Shown: positions 34,124-46,078 of the stretch, piece by piece
How the letters are laid out: every line of letters starts with the position of its first letter
Position numbering within the stretch: the stretch's first letter is position 1
NCBI GenBank assembly: GCA_022749755.1
Contig: CM040447.1
Span: 1,110,033 to 1,174,032, forward strand
Direction of reading: 5' to 3'
Source: Azadirachta indica
Taxonomy: Eukaryota; Streptophyta; Magnoliopsida; Sapindales; Meliaceae
Length of the DNA stretch: 64,000 nt
Position numbers and translations under genes: made by a program
Notes under the pieces: model-generated
The model's database searches: none
What the model saw: only the letters and a program-made list of their open reading frames with translations
Told to the model about the DNA's origin: nothing

Positions 34124-34942
34124 TAAAGGTCCATTTGGTATACCTTTTCAAATAGAGTTTTTTAAAATAGAGTTTTTACTCGTAAATCTTTTATGAGTAG
34201 AGTTTTAACAAAAGTTTATTAATCGTTTGATTGTTACAAATGACTTTTGAGAAAATTTGAGTAATTACTTTAATAGATAAATTTTTAATGTTTTATTTTA
34301 AAGAAATAACGTAGAATTTTTAAAATAAAATAAGGGTATTTTAGACAATTTTATCTTTTAAAAAAGCTGGAGAAACTCTACTGCCAAAAGCCCAAATTTT
34401 GGGCTTCTTTCAATAGAAGGAAAATAGTTTTTTTAAATTTCAAAAACTCTTTTTCATTGCCAACCAAACAACATTAAAAAATTTGAAAAAGGTTTTTATC
34501 ATTAAAAAAACCCTTAGTACCCGTTTGCTTTGACTTTTTCATTGGCCAAAAGGGCTTTTTTAATGATAAAAACCCTTTTCAAATTTTTTAATGTCGTTTG
34601 GTTGACAATGAAAAAGAGATTTTGGAATTTAAAAAAGTTATTTTCCTTTTATTGGAAGAAGCCTAAAATTTGGGTTTTTGGCAGTAGAACTTCTCCAACT
34701 TTTTTAAAAGATAAAATTGTCTAAAATACCCTTACTTTATTTTAAAAATTTTACATTATTTCTTTAAAATAAAACATTAAAAATTTGTCTATTAAAATAA
34801 TTACTCAAATTTTCTCAAAAGTCATTTGTGACAATCAAACGATTAATAAACTTTTGTTAAAAACTCTACTCATAAAAGTTTTACGAGTAAAAGCTCTATT
34901 TTAAAAAGTTTTATTTGAAAAGTTATATCAAACGGACCCTAA
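34124..34942. mobile_element. Inverted dimer of a PIF/Harbinger-like MITE
   Basis: Ends AGGTCCATTTGGTATA and (reverse complement of the right end) GGGTCCGTTTGATATAAC are flanked by TAA at 34124-34126 and TAA at 34940-34942. The two halves are nearly perfect reverse complements, joined near 34513 (ACCCTTAGTACCCGTTTGC). Each half corresponds to the whole ~407-bp element found at 11620-12026. The right half keeps its proximal terminal repeat (GTACCCGTTTGCTTTGAC) while the left half has lost about 30 bases there. It has no coding capacity. Confidence 0.75.
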
Positions 34943-34947
34943 GTCTT

Positions 34948-35227
34948 TAATTTAAAGAGAGAATGTCTATTACTCCTCTACTTTTCAGTCAATATCCCAT
35001 TACTTCACTATATTTTTTTTAATACCCCATCACCCCCTGATTTTTTTTTTTTAAAATTTTGCCCTTTAGTTCAAATGGTTTACAAAATAGTAAAATCGAA
35101 ATATTTAAAACATTGAAGGGTAAAATTAGAATTTAAGGGAGTGATGGGATATTAAAAAAAATATAAAGGGGTAATGAGGCATTAGCTCAAAAAACAGGCG
35201 GGTAATGGGCAGTCTTCCTAATTTAAA
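34948..35227. mobile_element. MITE with 9-bp target duplication (MULE-like)
   Basis: A 262-bp unit (34957-35218) is flanked by identical 9-mers TAATTTAAA (34948-34956 and 35219-35227). Its ends are inverted: left AATGTCTATTACTCCTCTAC, right reverse complement GGAAGACTGCCCATTACCCG. The inner arms match further (AATACCCCATCACCCCCTGA against AATATCCCATCACTCCCTTA). The size, the long inverted repeats and the 9-bp duplication fit a Mutator-type MITE. Confidence 0.75.
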
Positions 35228-35429
35228 TTATATATAAATAATTAAATCTGAATTATTTTAAATTATAGAATTATTTTATATATATATATGTATAATATAA
35301 AATTATCAAAAATAAAGATTAAAAGGATAAAAATTTCAAATATCACAAAAACATATTAAAAGTATTAAATTTATTTGCTTTGATTATATATTTAAAGTAT
35401 TGAACAAAAATTAACTCTTACAATTATAA

Positions 35430-35760
35430 AATCAGGGTCAAAAGTAGGTTAGGGTGCGGCCAAACGTGTGGCTGACATGACCCATGAGCTTGACATCTCA
35501 GCCTATCTCTACTTGACCACCGTATCGTGTTGGACCGTGCTCGAGCCTATTTGGCCTATTTGCTCCCTAATGGGAGCCACTTTATCTTTAATTGAGTGGT
35601 AATTGAACTCATATTCACTCCTAAACCTCTAGGCATAAGTTTGAATCTCATCACGTGTGAGGAGATTTATGATGAGTATATTATAAAAATGTAATATAAC
35701 ATCTCAATAGCATTTTAATGGTTATAATTTTAGTACCAAAAAAAAAATTTGTTTGTGCGA
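35430..35760 (+). mobile_element. Possible short retroposon or hAT fragment
   Basis: Bases 35435-35570 are GC-richer (GGTTAGGGTGCGGCC, ACCGTATCGTGTTGGACC) and could be part of a non-autonomous element. Bases 35596-35680 contain TTGAGTGGTAATTGAACTC, and 40 bases later AAGTTTGAATCTCATCAC, spaced like the A and B boxes of a tRNA-derived SINE. An A-rich stretch ends the block near 35745. No target duplication was found. Confidence 0.3.
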
Positions 35761-35838
35761 ATCTCCTTATAATATAATTTAGAATCAGTGCTAGTTAATT
35801 ATTATACAAGTATTAAATAAAAAATAAAGTACTTATTG

Positions 35839-38667
35839 ATGAATGTTTGAAAGTATAGGTTTATCAAGAGATATATTATGATTTACACTTAATAATATCC
35901 TTCTGTTCTCTAAAAATGAAGTATATTACTTTATATTAAATTCTGAAACATGAATTGGACTAAATAGTCAGTTTTGCTCAGATTTTGTATAGTGAGCATA
36001 TCTTTCAATTCAAAACATCAATTGATACGATTTTTAGGCTGAACAAACATAAACTCATTATTTCAAAACTTTGTAATCCAAAGGTTCGAGTACTTCGAGC
36101 AATTAATTGGACAAAATTGGGTTTCAACAAAACTCAAGTGCATCTTCTAACTAGCCAAATATGCTTATGTATTTGAGCTATATCTCCCAAAATAAGTACC
36201 CAAAAATTATACAGTTGGGTGTTCTAGAAATCTGACAAAGAGTTCTAAATTGTTTATGTTTTACACTTTCCCAAATTTCAACTGGTTGTCTATAAAAAAG
36301 AGCCATAATTTTAGAAAGTTGGTGGAGAAATACAACTTGAACATTTCTGTTTATTTTCAACACAACTTACGTTTTATAGAATCAATAAAGGTGAGATATG
36401 GACCATTAAAAAGCTGAATCATCCACCTACAACTTTGAAGAAGGCCATTTCACAAATTTTGGTGGTTTTGATAGTCAAAAATGTGTTGCAAGTTGATAGA
36501 GTGTGATTAATTGAAAATTGGCAAATTATGTTCACACATATGAAGTATCTTTAGTTTTACCTATATAAAGGACGATGTGGAAGTAATTGGGACTGATCTT
36601 TGTCATCATTTTTTCCTTTTTGTAATTTTGAGCTTCAATTATATAATATCTTTCTAAATTAGTAATTAGGGCTAAGAGTCAAATTTTATTGATTTTATAG
36701 CATTGTTCTTTTATCATTCTAAGTTGTGCCTCAATGCAAAATCTTTTCAATTGAGTGAATTTTATTTCTTAAAAGTGTTTTGGTTTGTTAGGAGGCTTGA
36801 TTCATTATTAACGAAAGGTACACTGAATGCTTACATATTTTCCACAAATCAAGAATAAGGTATGTTATAACTTTCACAAATAAATTGAATGATTAATTTT
36901 TTATTTTATTACCTTTTCTTCAAAAAGGTATTGTGCTGTATTTAAATATATTTATCTTCCAATTAAAATCATCTCTTAAGTGATTCTTAATTGAGTTAAA
37001 AAAATAAGTAAAGAATGATTTTTATAATTATTAACAAAATGAATATCTAATACCCTAATAGTTAATAATATTAAATTTATATTCAACAAGTAACGAATTC
37101 ATTCTATTTTCATCATATTTGGATAATTGGACTTGTAATATTTGGACATTGGACTTGTAGATTTTGTATAACGTATTCTCTGTGGACTAACATTCGGACT
37201 TCTAAACTTTATTATTTGAAACAACTTATACTTAGAAGTTACTAAAGAATTAGTCCTTTGATTTGCAAAACTTGCTACAACTTAAAGATTGTAACTTTCA
37301 AGTATAGGTTGTCTCAAGTAATAAAATTCGGAAATCCGAATATCGGTCCACAAGGAATACATTATATAAAGTCCACAAGTCCAATTGTCTAAATATGATG
37401 AAAATATAATGAATTCGTTACTTGGTGAATGTAAATTTAATATTATTAACTATTACGACATTAGGGATTCATTTTATTAATAATTAGAGAAATCATTCTT
37501 TACTTATTTTTTTAACTCAATTAAGAATTACTTAAGAGATTATCTTAATCAGAAGATAAATATATTTAAATACATCAAAATACCTCTGTGAAGAAAAAAT
37601 GACAAAATGAAAAATTAATTATTCAATTTATTTGTGAAAGTTATAACATATCTTATTCTTGATTTGTAGAAAATGTACAAACATTCAATGTACCTTTTGT
37701 TAACAATAAATTAAGCCTCCTAATATATCAAAACACTGTTAAGAAATAGAATTCACTCAATTGAAAAGATTTTACATTGAAGCACAACTTAAAATGATAA
37801 AAGAATAATGCCATAAAATCAATAAAACTTCACCCTTAACTCTAATTACTAATTTAAAAAGACATTATTTAATTGAAGTTCAAATTACAAAAGAAAAATG
37901 ATAATAAAGATAAGCCCTAATTACTTCCACATCTTCTTTTATATAGGTAAAACTAAAGATACTTTACATGTATGAACATAATTTGTCAATTTTTAATTAA
38001 TCACGCTCTACCAACTTGCAACACATTTTTGACTATCAAAACCATCAAAATTTGTGAAATGGCTTTCTTCAAAATTGTAGTGGATGACTTAACTTTCTAA
38101 TAGTCTATATCTCACCTTTATTAATTTTGTAGAACGTAAGTTATGTTAAAAATAGACAGAGATGTTCAAGTTATATTTCTCCACTGCCCTTTTAGAATAG
38201 TCTCTTTTTTTGATAACCAACTAGTTGAAAGTTAGGAAAGTGTAAAATATAAACAATTTAGAGCTCTTTTTCAGCTTTCTGGAACACTCAATCGTATAAT
38301 TTTTGGGTACTTATTTTTAGAGATACAATCGAAATACAAAAGCATATTAGACTAGTTCGAAGATGCACTTGAGTTCTGTTGAAACCCAATTTTGTTCTAT
38401 TAATTGCTCGATCTAGTCTAACCTTTGGCTTACAAAGTTGTTAAGTAATGAGTTTATGTTTGTTCAGCCTAAAAATCGTTTCAATTGATTTTTTGGATTG
38501 AAAAATAAGCTTATTATGCGAAACCTACGCAAAACCGACTATTTGGTCCAATTCATATTTTATAATTCAATATAAAGGAATATGTTTCATTTTTGGGGAA
38601 CAGAAGGACATTATTAAGTGTAAATTATAGTATTTCTCTTGATAAACCTACACTTTTAAACATTCAT
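35839..38667. mobile_element. Giant foldback element, arms about 1.4 kb, almost no loop
   Basis: Bases 35839 to about 37250 and about 37275 to 38667 are reverse complements along their whole length. Examples: left TATAGGTTTATCAAGAGATA against right TATTTCTCTTGATAAACCTA; left GATTAATTTTTTATTTTATT against the mirrored AAAATGAAAAATTAATTATT; and innermost GAAACAACTTATACTTAGAA against TTCAAGTATAGGTTGTCTC. The ends read ATGAATGTTT and AAACATTCAT, and the heptamer ACTTATT flanks both sides in direct orientation (35831-35837 and 38669-38675). There is no shared coding sequence; short frames in either arm are interrupted in the other. If transcribed, the whole unit would fold into one hairpin RNA. Confidence 0.8.
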
Positions 38668-38675
38668 GACTTATT

Positions 38676-40298
38676 TATGTATTTGAATGGTTTATTTGCT
38701 TTTCTATTTGAAATTTGAGTAAAAGTATTAAGTAGTTTTTTTTTTTTCAAATACTAACGTTTGAAAATCAATAATTTTATAATTTTACCTTCATAATTTT
38801 AAAGATGAAATAAATAATAAAATTATTCATCAAATAATTTTCACTCATACCCAAAAGTAAAATTTACATGTTTAAGTGTTAATATTTTTATAATTTATGA
38901 TGTTATATATGAAAAGTAAATATATCTAAATTAAAAAAAAAAATTAACAATGTATTAATAATAATCATACATTTAGTACATCAAATAACTTAAATTATGC
39001 AAATCATAATCATACTAATAGTTCACAAAGACAAATAAATCAATTAATTAATTGCTGGAAACAGTTGCCATTTGATCCGTAATTAAGTTGGCGCACAAAA
39101 TTTGGTCTGTTGTGAATAATTTATGTGAATTATCAAACAAGATATATTATGCTTAAGAAAAAGAAATTCCAAATTAAAATAAATAAAAAATATAAAAGGA
39201 TAAGAAAAAAATAAATTCCAAATTGAAAGAATTATTATCAAACATAATATTTTCTTCTTGAATATGTTTTTCTTCAACCAAAAAGACAATGGTGAATCCT
39301 ACAACAATCAGAAAGTCATCTACACAACTTAGATCTGAAATGCATTATCCATTGACAAGACCTGAAGATGAGTTCTGTTTGGATAGGAGTGTTTTTTAGT
39401 TGAAAGTATTAATTGAAGTGTTTTATTGGATTGTTATGGGATTATTAGGTTAGATAAGATAGGGTCCTAGGTTTCAATAGTGAGCCCCTTTCAATTTTAA
39501 AAAGGCAGTATAAAATACCTGATTTTGTTCACTATCACACACAATTTGTGAAAAGTACCTAATTACTCTGAAAAATTATCGTTTTCTATAAACGGAGATA
39601 GTGTCATTGGGTTATTGAGATAATAACGAAAATAACAAGAGAGATTCGAGATATTAGAGATTAAACAAAGAGGGAGAATTGAGAATTCCCCCATAAAAAA
39701 TTGGCCACATATATCTATAATATGCACATTCACATTAATTTTATTAGTATTAATACAATCAAATTTAGCATTAATAAATTATATTTAGGAATAATTAAAA
39801 CTAACAAAAAAATTGTCAATAGATATAATATTTAGTTTAACATTGTAATTTTTTATAAGTATGTATTAACATTAAATTTTAAAAATTATAATTAATTTTA
39901 AAGTTAATATTTTTAAATTACTAGCTTTAACGTTTGTTGATATTGAAAACTCGTGGCTATTGCCACATAGATGCCACGTGTACTACATATTTGTTCAATG
40001 CAACATAGGTGCCACGCATGTACGTATGTGTCACATAGGTCAAAACCCAGTCAAAAAAATTATTTGTCTACTTTGTAGGGAACAAATCAAGTGTGGAATG
40101 AAGTTAGGATTTGGGTCCACGTGGATCTTAAACAAGGCTACCGTGATGGCTTTGTCTTGGGAGACAATATTTAAAGTGTTAATGAATAATTAGTGGTTAT
40201 TAGCAGTGTGACCGACGAATACCTTATGATGCTCAAGGCAATTTAAATGCCATTGAAGAAATTATTTCTCACTAATTTGAATCCAAAAGCTTCAAATT

Positions 40299-40345
<47 letters not shown>

Positions 40346-42005
40346 ATTTTTAGAGAGAGATAGTTTACTTATCTTATTTTAGGTGACCCTATAGTTTATA
40401 TGGGTGCCACTATTACAAGTGATGCAACCATTTTTTCCATGTGATTCACGACGCTTCATCACGAGGGATTGCAGGCGCTACTTGCTCTCAGTTCTCACGA
40501 GCCCATTGCTGGCTTCCTTGAGAAGAAATTATGCTCACCGTCTAATTTCGACAAATGCTAATTAATCAGTGGTTGTCTTGCTATAACCCTCCTACGTGTC
40601 ATTCTAGTATTGGCCAAGAGATTTTTCAATAGGATGATGATGACACCACATTAGTCACTTCCACTTTTAAGTAAGGTCAATTTTTTGCAGTACTTTCTCT
40701 TCGAATTATTAAGCACACGTCACTTGCTTTCTTGGACCTAAATCATTTTCCCCTAGGCCCTCGGATCTTGGGTTTTCTTGGCCCAATTCAGCGTTCATTT
40801 GGAGGCGGGATTCTAATATACTAAAGCCCATGACTTGCATAGGTGAACATGTCAAGGTAGATATTTTTATGTGGGCGTCCCCAAATAGGACCGTGTAGTA
40901 CTATTACTTTTATCTCCATAACAAAAGCCCCCTAGTTCTCATTTCATCTTTGATTATTATCTCTAATGACTCTTAGCTTTTACTTGTATCTTTTTTTTTT
41001 TTCAAACTCTGAAGGTAATAAACATATCTTTTATTTTTCAATAACTTTATAAGTGTTTTAAATTTAAAACGAAAGAAATAATAGATAAAAAGAGAGTTGA
41101 TCATGAAGAAGTAACTTTCCAATTACAATATGGAATTTATGAAAAATTTGCTTATTATGAATTACAATTGAGCATATTTTGAAGAAAAAAATTTAATTAA
41201 TCATTTTTTATCAAACAAGAAAAAAGGAAAATAAAAATTAAGAACAAAACTTCCCAAAGAAATGAGATAATAAGGAATGATGTAAATTTATACCTCATTT
41301 TCATGCATGTATCAATTATTTATATAAGGAAAAAAATACCATTACCCTATTGGGATGAAATAAATGAAATAACCCAAAACCCACTATGTGGTTATTTTTA
41401 ACAAATTTTTGTTACTATTTTATCCTTTGAATCCAAATTTTAATTCAAATTTGACGAGTTTAAGTTGGGTCTAAGCTAATATTTGTAACAAACATTATAA
41501 TCATTCGAATTCATAGCGTTGCCAACCAAGCTAGATTAATATTTAACATTTTATATATGCATTATTATATATATATATACTCTTTAAATATAATATTCCT
41601 ATGCATATTTTTTTATAATATATTTTATAACTTAAATTTAGCTCGTAAATTTATATTTAATTTTTTAATGTTACAAAATAATTATTATTTTAATTTTACG
41701 AAAATTTTTTACAAAACATTATTAGTTTAATGTTGCAAAAATATATTTTTTCTTTGTAATTTTTATTGATTAATTTGACTTTACAAATTTATATTTAATT
41801 TTTTATTACTATAATAAATAATTTATTATTTTAATTTTATACAAAGTTTTTACAAAATCATTATTAGTTTAATGCTATAAAAAAAATATATTTTTGTAAT
41901 TTTAATTAATTAATTAATTTGAGTCTACAAATTTATATTTAACTTTTTATTGTTACGAAATAATTATTGTCATAATTTTTATGCAGTTTTTTCTACAAAA
42001 TCATT
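38676..42005. other. Intergenic region without recognised genes
   Basis: AT-rich flank (38676-39040), then moderately complex DNA. A chitinase-like tail word near 39050-39100 is too short to call. Bases 39950-40300 contain several ATAGGTGCCACG-like repeats (GATGCCACGTGTAC, GGTGCCACGCATGTAC) and end in an (AG)n run. Bases 40380-40930 are the most GC-balanced part, with no frame above background. Bases 41550-42000 contain repeats of ACAAATTTATATTTAA and TTTTACAAAATCATTATTAG. Confidence 0.5.
40300..40342. repeat. (AG)n microsatellite
   Basis: An uninterrupted run of about 21 AG dinucleotides is followed by a short echo AGAGAGAGA near 40352. Such runs are often polymorphic. Confidence 0.95.
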
Positions 42006-42760
42006 CCCTACAAGAAAATAGTAAATTAGTCATTAAAATATTTGTAATAAAATCTGAAAAATTTTCATCACCGATAACCAATAGTTACCAAAAATCTTTC
42101 GTTCCCAATTCTTCATCATAACCTCATCACAAAAGGTAATTAGTCAGCAACAAAAAGTTTTAGTAGCTAAATCACATGAAAAAATTAGTGACCATGTGTG
42201 GGTGACTAAAAGAAAAGTATTATTGTCCAATTTCTTCATCACTACAAGATCAAACATTTGGTCACTAAAATACTTTGCTGGTAACTAAAAGTAAAATGTA
42301 ATGAACTTATTTGTGATGAAACTGGTCACTAATAACTCCCTACTTTTGCAACGAAGAATTTTATTACTAAAAAGTATCTTTTTTAGTGGACAAATTTGGT
42401 CACTAGTTAACCATAGTTGATGACTAAAAGTGTCTTTTTTTTTTCCAATGAATATTTGATTACTAATTAATAAGATTCATAACAAGTAAAAAGTTTGAGA
42501 CTAATGTAATAGACTTATTTACTGAAAATTTCAAATTTTAGCAATGACAATTTGGTGACTAATTGATGACCTCATTCATAATTATAGTAATCCTTTTTAG
42601 TAATGAAAATATGGTCACTCGTTGATTGCACTTTATAGTTATTAAAGTATTCTATAGCAATGGATATTCAATTACTAAAATTGAGTAGCCTATAATAAGA
42701 ATTTCATAAATGAATATTCAATTACTAAATTGACTAGACTATAACAATAATTTAATATCT
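42006..42760. repeat. Subterminal repeat region of the CACTA element
   Basis: After the terminus come more than ten degenerate copies of a 10-12 base word around GGTCACTAAAA, for example TTAGTCATTAAAAT, TTAGTCAGCAAC, TTAGTGACCATG, TTTGGTCACTAAAATAC, CTGGTCACTAATAAC, TTTGGTCACTAGTTAAC and TTTGGTGACTAATTGATG. Subterminal repeats of this kind bind the TNPA-type protein in En/Spm and are needed for excision; here the role is inferred. Confidence 0.7.
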
Positions 42761-43599
42761 CTAATAACAATTGCAAAAATGCATAGATAATTTGGTATTT
42801 GAATATTGTGCTTATGCCGAAAGATTTAACAAGATACAATATATGATAAATATTCTGCTTAAATATGTCTTATCTATTTTGCATCACTTGTACAATTGTG
42901 AACAAAAAAGACTAAAAGAATGCATAACTTGTCTTTAGTTATGTACAAACACCAAAATGCTGTTAAAAAAATAAGTGCAAAATATGAAGTGTCAGCGAGT
43001 TTAACTCCAATTATCAAATGATCATGAGACAATTCTTTGATAAAATTGAATGATTACCATCTGTATATAGGAAAAATAAAATTAGTATCAGTTTATAACA
43101 TTTATCTAAGAACACTAACATTGAAAGCTTATAGTATATTATTCCATCAAGAATAAGCGTGTCATAATAATTCTAAAACTCAAGTGAGGTAGTGTGAATC
43201 ATTAAAATTTGAATTATATAATTAATTACTGGGAATATTTGCATATACACACACACACACACTATAAACAATACAAGAAGAATGACTACATATTTAAATA
43301 ATCAATTGCGTTAAAGACATAAAGATAATCATCCTTTTTCTTTCGAATCATATATAATGAGAACAAAAATTTTCCAATTGAAATACTAACTTGTTTTTGT
43401 GGTTTCCTGCCAAAACTTTAGAGCATTCATCAAATTTTAATATTTTATAACCAAAATAAATAAATAATTTTGTAATAATGACACTTTGAGGCAAAGACAA
43501 CTTCCTGACAAATCTTTAAGTTGTTTTGAGATCAATTAGAGGGCAAACGCGACACTACGTTGTTCAGAATTTCCTTTAAAGAGTTTTGGGATCAACAGT

Positions 43600-45650
43600 T
43601 AACAATGAAAATTGTTTCTCCGTGAGCTCATCCCTTTTTGTAGCTTCAGCAGCCACCATAGCTGCCTCCCTCATCAGCCCTTTGTGTAGCATCAATAGCC
43701 ACTTGAGTGGCCTCCTCCATCTTATGAATAGCTTCTTCCAATTGTGCATTTCTACGTTATGGTAATGCGAAAGATTTTTTTGGGCTTTAGTCCTACTCCA
43801 CAGCCATGGATGTGAGCTGACTTAGAGGGAAAAACTTTCTCATAAATGTGATCTTCAGATTCACATTCAAATACTTCCATTATGATTTGTTTTGGAGTGA
43901 TTATAATTCGTTTTGGATAAGATATAATAGGAATAAGTCAAAAATTTTAAGAAATATGACTAATAAAAATAAGAATTATTATACATGCTTACAAAGGCAT
44001 TTTGAGCACCGTCATTGATCCACTTTCCTTTTTTCTTGCTAAATCTAGTCATTTGGAACATGTCAATATGGCTAAGATCTTCTTCAATTTCAGAATTTTT
44101 CCATATATTTGGAGAAAAACATAAATCATTCAAAATATCTTTCATATTATATAATCATAAATATAAAAGAAAAAATAGAAATCCACATACATTCAGTCCT
44201 AATGCGACTAAATGCCTTTGACCCAACACAATGAGTGATCTTTAGCTTTCCTTTATTTGTCTTGTTCTCACTAATTTCCTTATGCCAGTTGAAAAATAGT
44301 GATTTAATAATTATAACTCAAAAGTATTAGGCCATTGGCTTAAACTAGTAATATAGTTTTCTGATTCCTTTTGAGAATTAAACATACCATCCATTTCTCA
44401 CTTTCCCACAAATTAATAAGATATCTCCAATCTTCTGCTTTAGTATTTTTAGGTGAATGTGCTAGTGGTTCATCCATTGTTGCATGCTGAAGAAATTTTT
44501 GATGTGGAGTATAACGCCATCTATAATATTTACGCTTCATATCCTCTTCAATAGCTAAATCTATGTGAGCTGTAACGCTTAATATGAATTTGTCCTGAGA
44601 ATTTTAATGCAATAACATGATGTATTTAGAATTTTAAAATTGTATATGTATAACTTTATGTCTATATATACCTGCATTTATATTGGGAATTTGACAACAT
44701 AAAATAGAATACTTACACGAACAAGCTTAATCAACATTTCGACAACTACCCTTGGGATTTCACTCCAACCTTTAACTTGTAATGGTTGCATGTCTTCTAA
44801 CAATATACCCTAAATCGGTGATATAAAATTGACTACATTCTCCAGTAGTCCTCATCGTTTTTTTGGGAATATCTATTTCAATTTTCTTACCCGATCGTCT
44901 TCGTTTTACTAGCTCAAGACCACATGTCTCCTCTCTTCCTTTCTTTTTCCTTGGCAAAACTACATCTGATTCATGAATAAGTTTCTAGAAATTGTAATAT
45001 ATTAATAATTTTTTTTGAATTTATATTCAATCTTTCTCATTTACACCCTTCTAATCTTGAAGGCGTTATGTACCAAAATCTCATGTTCTAAACTATATAT
45101 TGTTAACTACTTTGTAATTATAACGAATAACTCAAGTATCATAATATTAGCCTTTGCAAAAATATATAAATCATAATGTAGTTAATACTACTTATACTAA
45201 TTTGTAGCAATAGTATCAAAATCTATTTCCAAGTAACTCAAAAAAAGTAGAAATTTAATTTTACAAGTATTTTAAATACAATTGACATACCATTTTCGTT
45301 GTCTCTAATTCCAGAAAGGAAATTTTGCCCACTGTGAGACTTTGGTGCTTTTGTAATTGGACTTATAACCAAATCAAGTTGATTAGAAGATGATTGGAAT
45401 CTATGAGAGGGTGCTAAGGAGTCTTTGGTAGAAGCGGTCGATTGATTAGATTGATCAACATATGAATTTGTTGTACTTGAGGCCCATTGTCTAAAGGGTT
45501 CTTTATTACGATGATTAGTGGCAGAATGCTTTCTTGGAGATGATTGCAGTGGATATGGAGGTAAGGGTGCTAATAGTTTTGTAGAAGAATGACTTTTAAT
45601 GACGTTTTTTTGAGAAGCAAGTTTATCACCTGTATCTCGTTGATCACAAA
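43600..45650 (-). pseudogene. TNPA-like second ORF of the CACTA element (Transposase_24 type)
   Basis: Fragments on the minus strand occur in the right order. First comes a serine-rich N-terminal part (about 45300-45600). Then a PRKKKGREETCGLELVKRRR segment at 44957-44890, leading to YKW.EIPRVVVEM near 44760-44710. Then RWRYTPHQKFLQHATMDEPL with EDWRYLINLWESEKWM (44540-44380), followed by a THCVGSKAFSRI segment at about 44245-44215 in another frame. Then FQMTRFSKKKGKWINDGAQN (44070-44000) and a coiled-coil EEAIHKMEEATQVAIDATQ stretch at 43740-43670. This is the layout of the plant Transposase_24 (Ptta/En/Spm) family. Introns may separate some pieces, but the coiled-coil part has a frame break (ADEGGSYGG), so I call it a pseudogene. 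Confidence 0.75.
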
Positions 45651-46078
45651 GTTAAAGAGGCAATGAAAACAAACCTTAATTCAAAGCATATAGAACTATT
45701 GTATTAATTTATTTACAAGCATCAAGTTTTCTTAAAACCAAGTATAATCATAAGAATAGAACAATGAACAATGAAAATCAACAAACAATATAAAAATTAT
45801 GTATCTAATAAAATCAAAAGATTAAGAAAAACTAGACAAGAATAAAAATAAATAACCGAATTATTATCATCATTAGAAGAAACATAATCTTCCTTGATGT
45901 CTTCATTACTAAAGTTTATGTCATTTGCATCATTGTCACCGTCAATAGAGTTCTTATCGGTCATTTTTTCAGCTTCATAATTCACATCTACAACAATCAT
46001 ATCCATATCATCCTTAGACAACAAAACTTCATCATCATCAATCCCAAAAACATCACTAATGACATGTGACTCTGGTTG

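Larger units (their letters stand above)
32463..35427. repeat. Large imperfect inverted repeat centred near 33450
   Basis: The left arm (32463-33350) and right arm (33560-34126 continuing at 35228-35427) are reverse complements over most of their length. Matching words, with the right arm read as reverse complement: AATATAATTCATTTA/ATATAATTCATTTAC, GTCTTGAGTTTAA, AAACAATT.CAA.ATTTT, GGTAATC.TTAATTT, CATTATTGACAATCA.CAAC. The inner part begins with GGTAATC termini and looks like a MITE, but similarity continues on both sides across those termini, so the whole may be one foldback unit. The right arm is interrupted by two further MITEs (34127-34939 and 34957-35218). Confidence 0.6.

Noticed and set aside
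39050..39100. Possible chitinase 3' end (minus strand CAACTGTTTCCAGCAATTAA, like the end of the second chitinase)
   Set aside because: Only about 20 bases match, the preceding residues do not follow the GH19 pattern, and no other chitinase exon is near.
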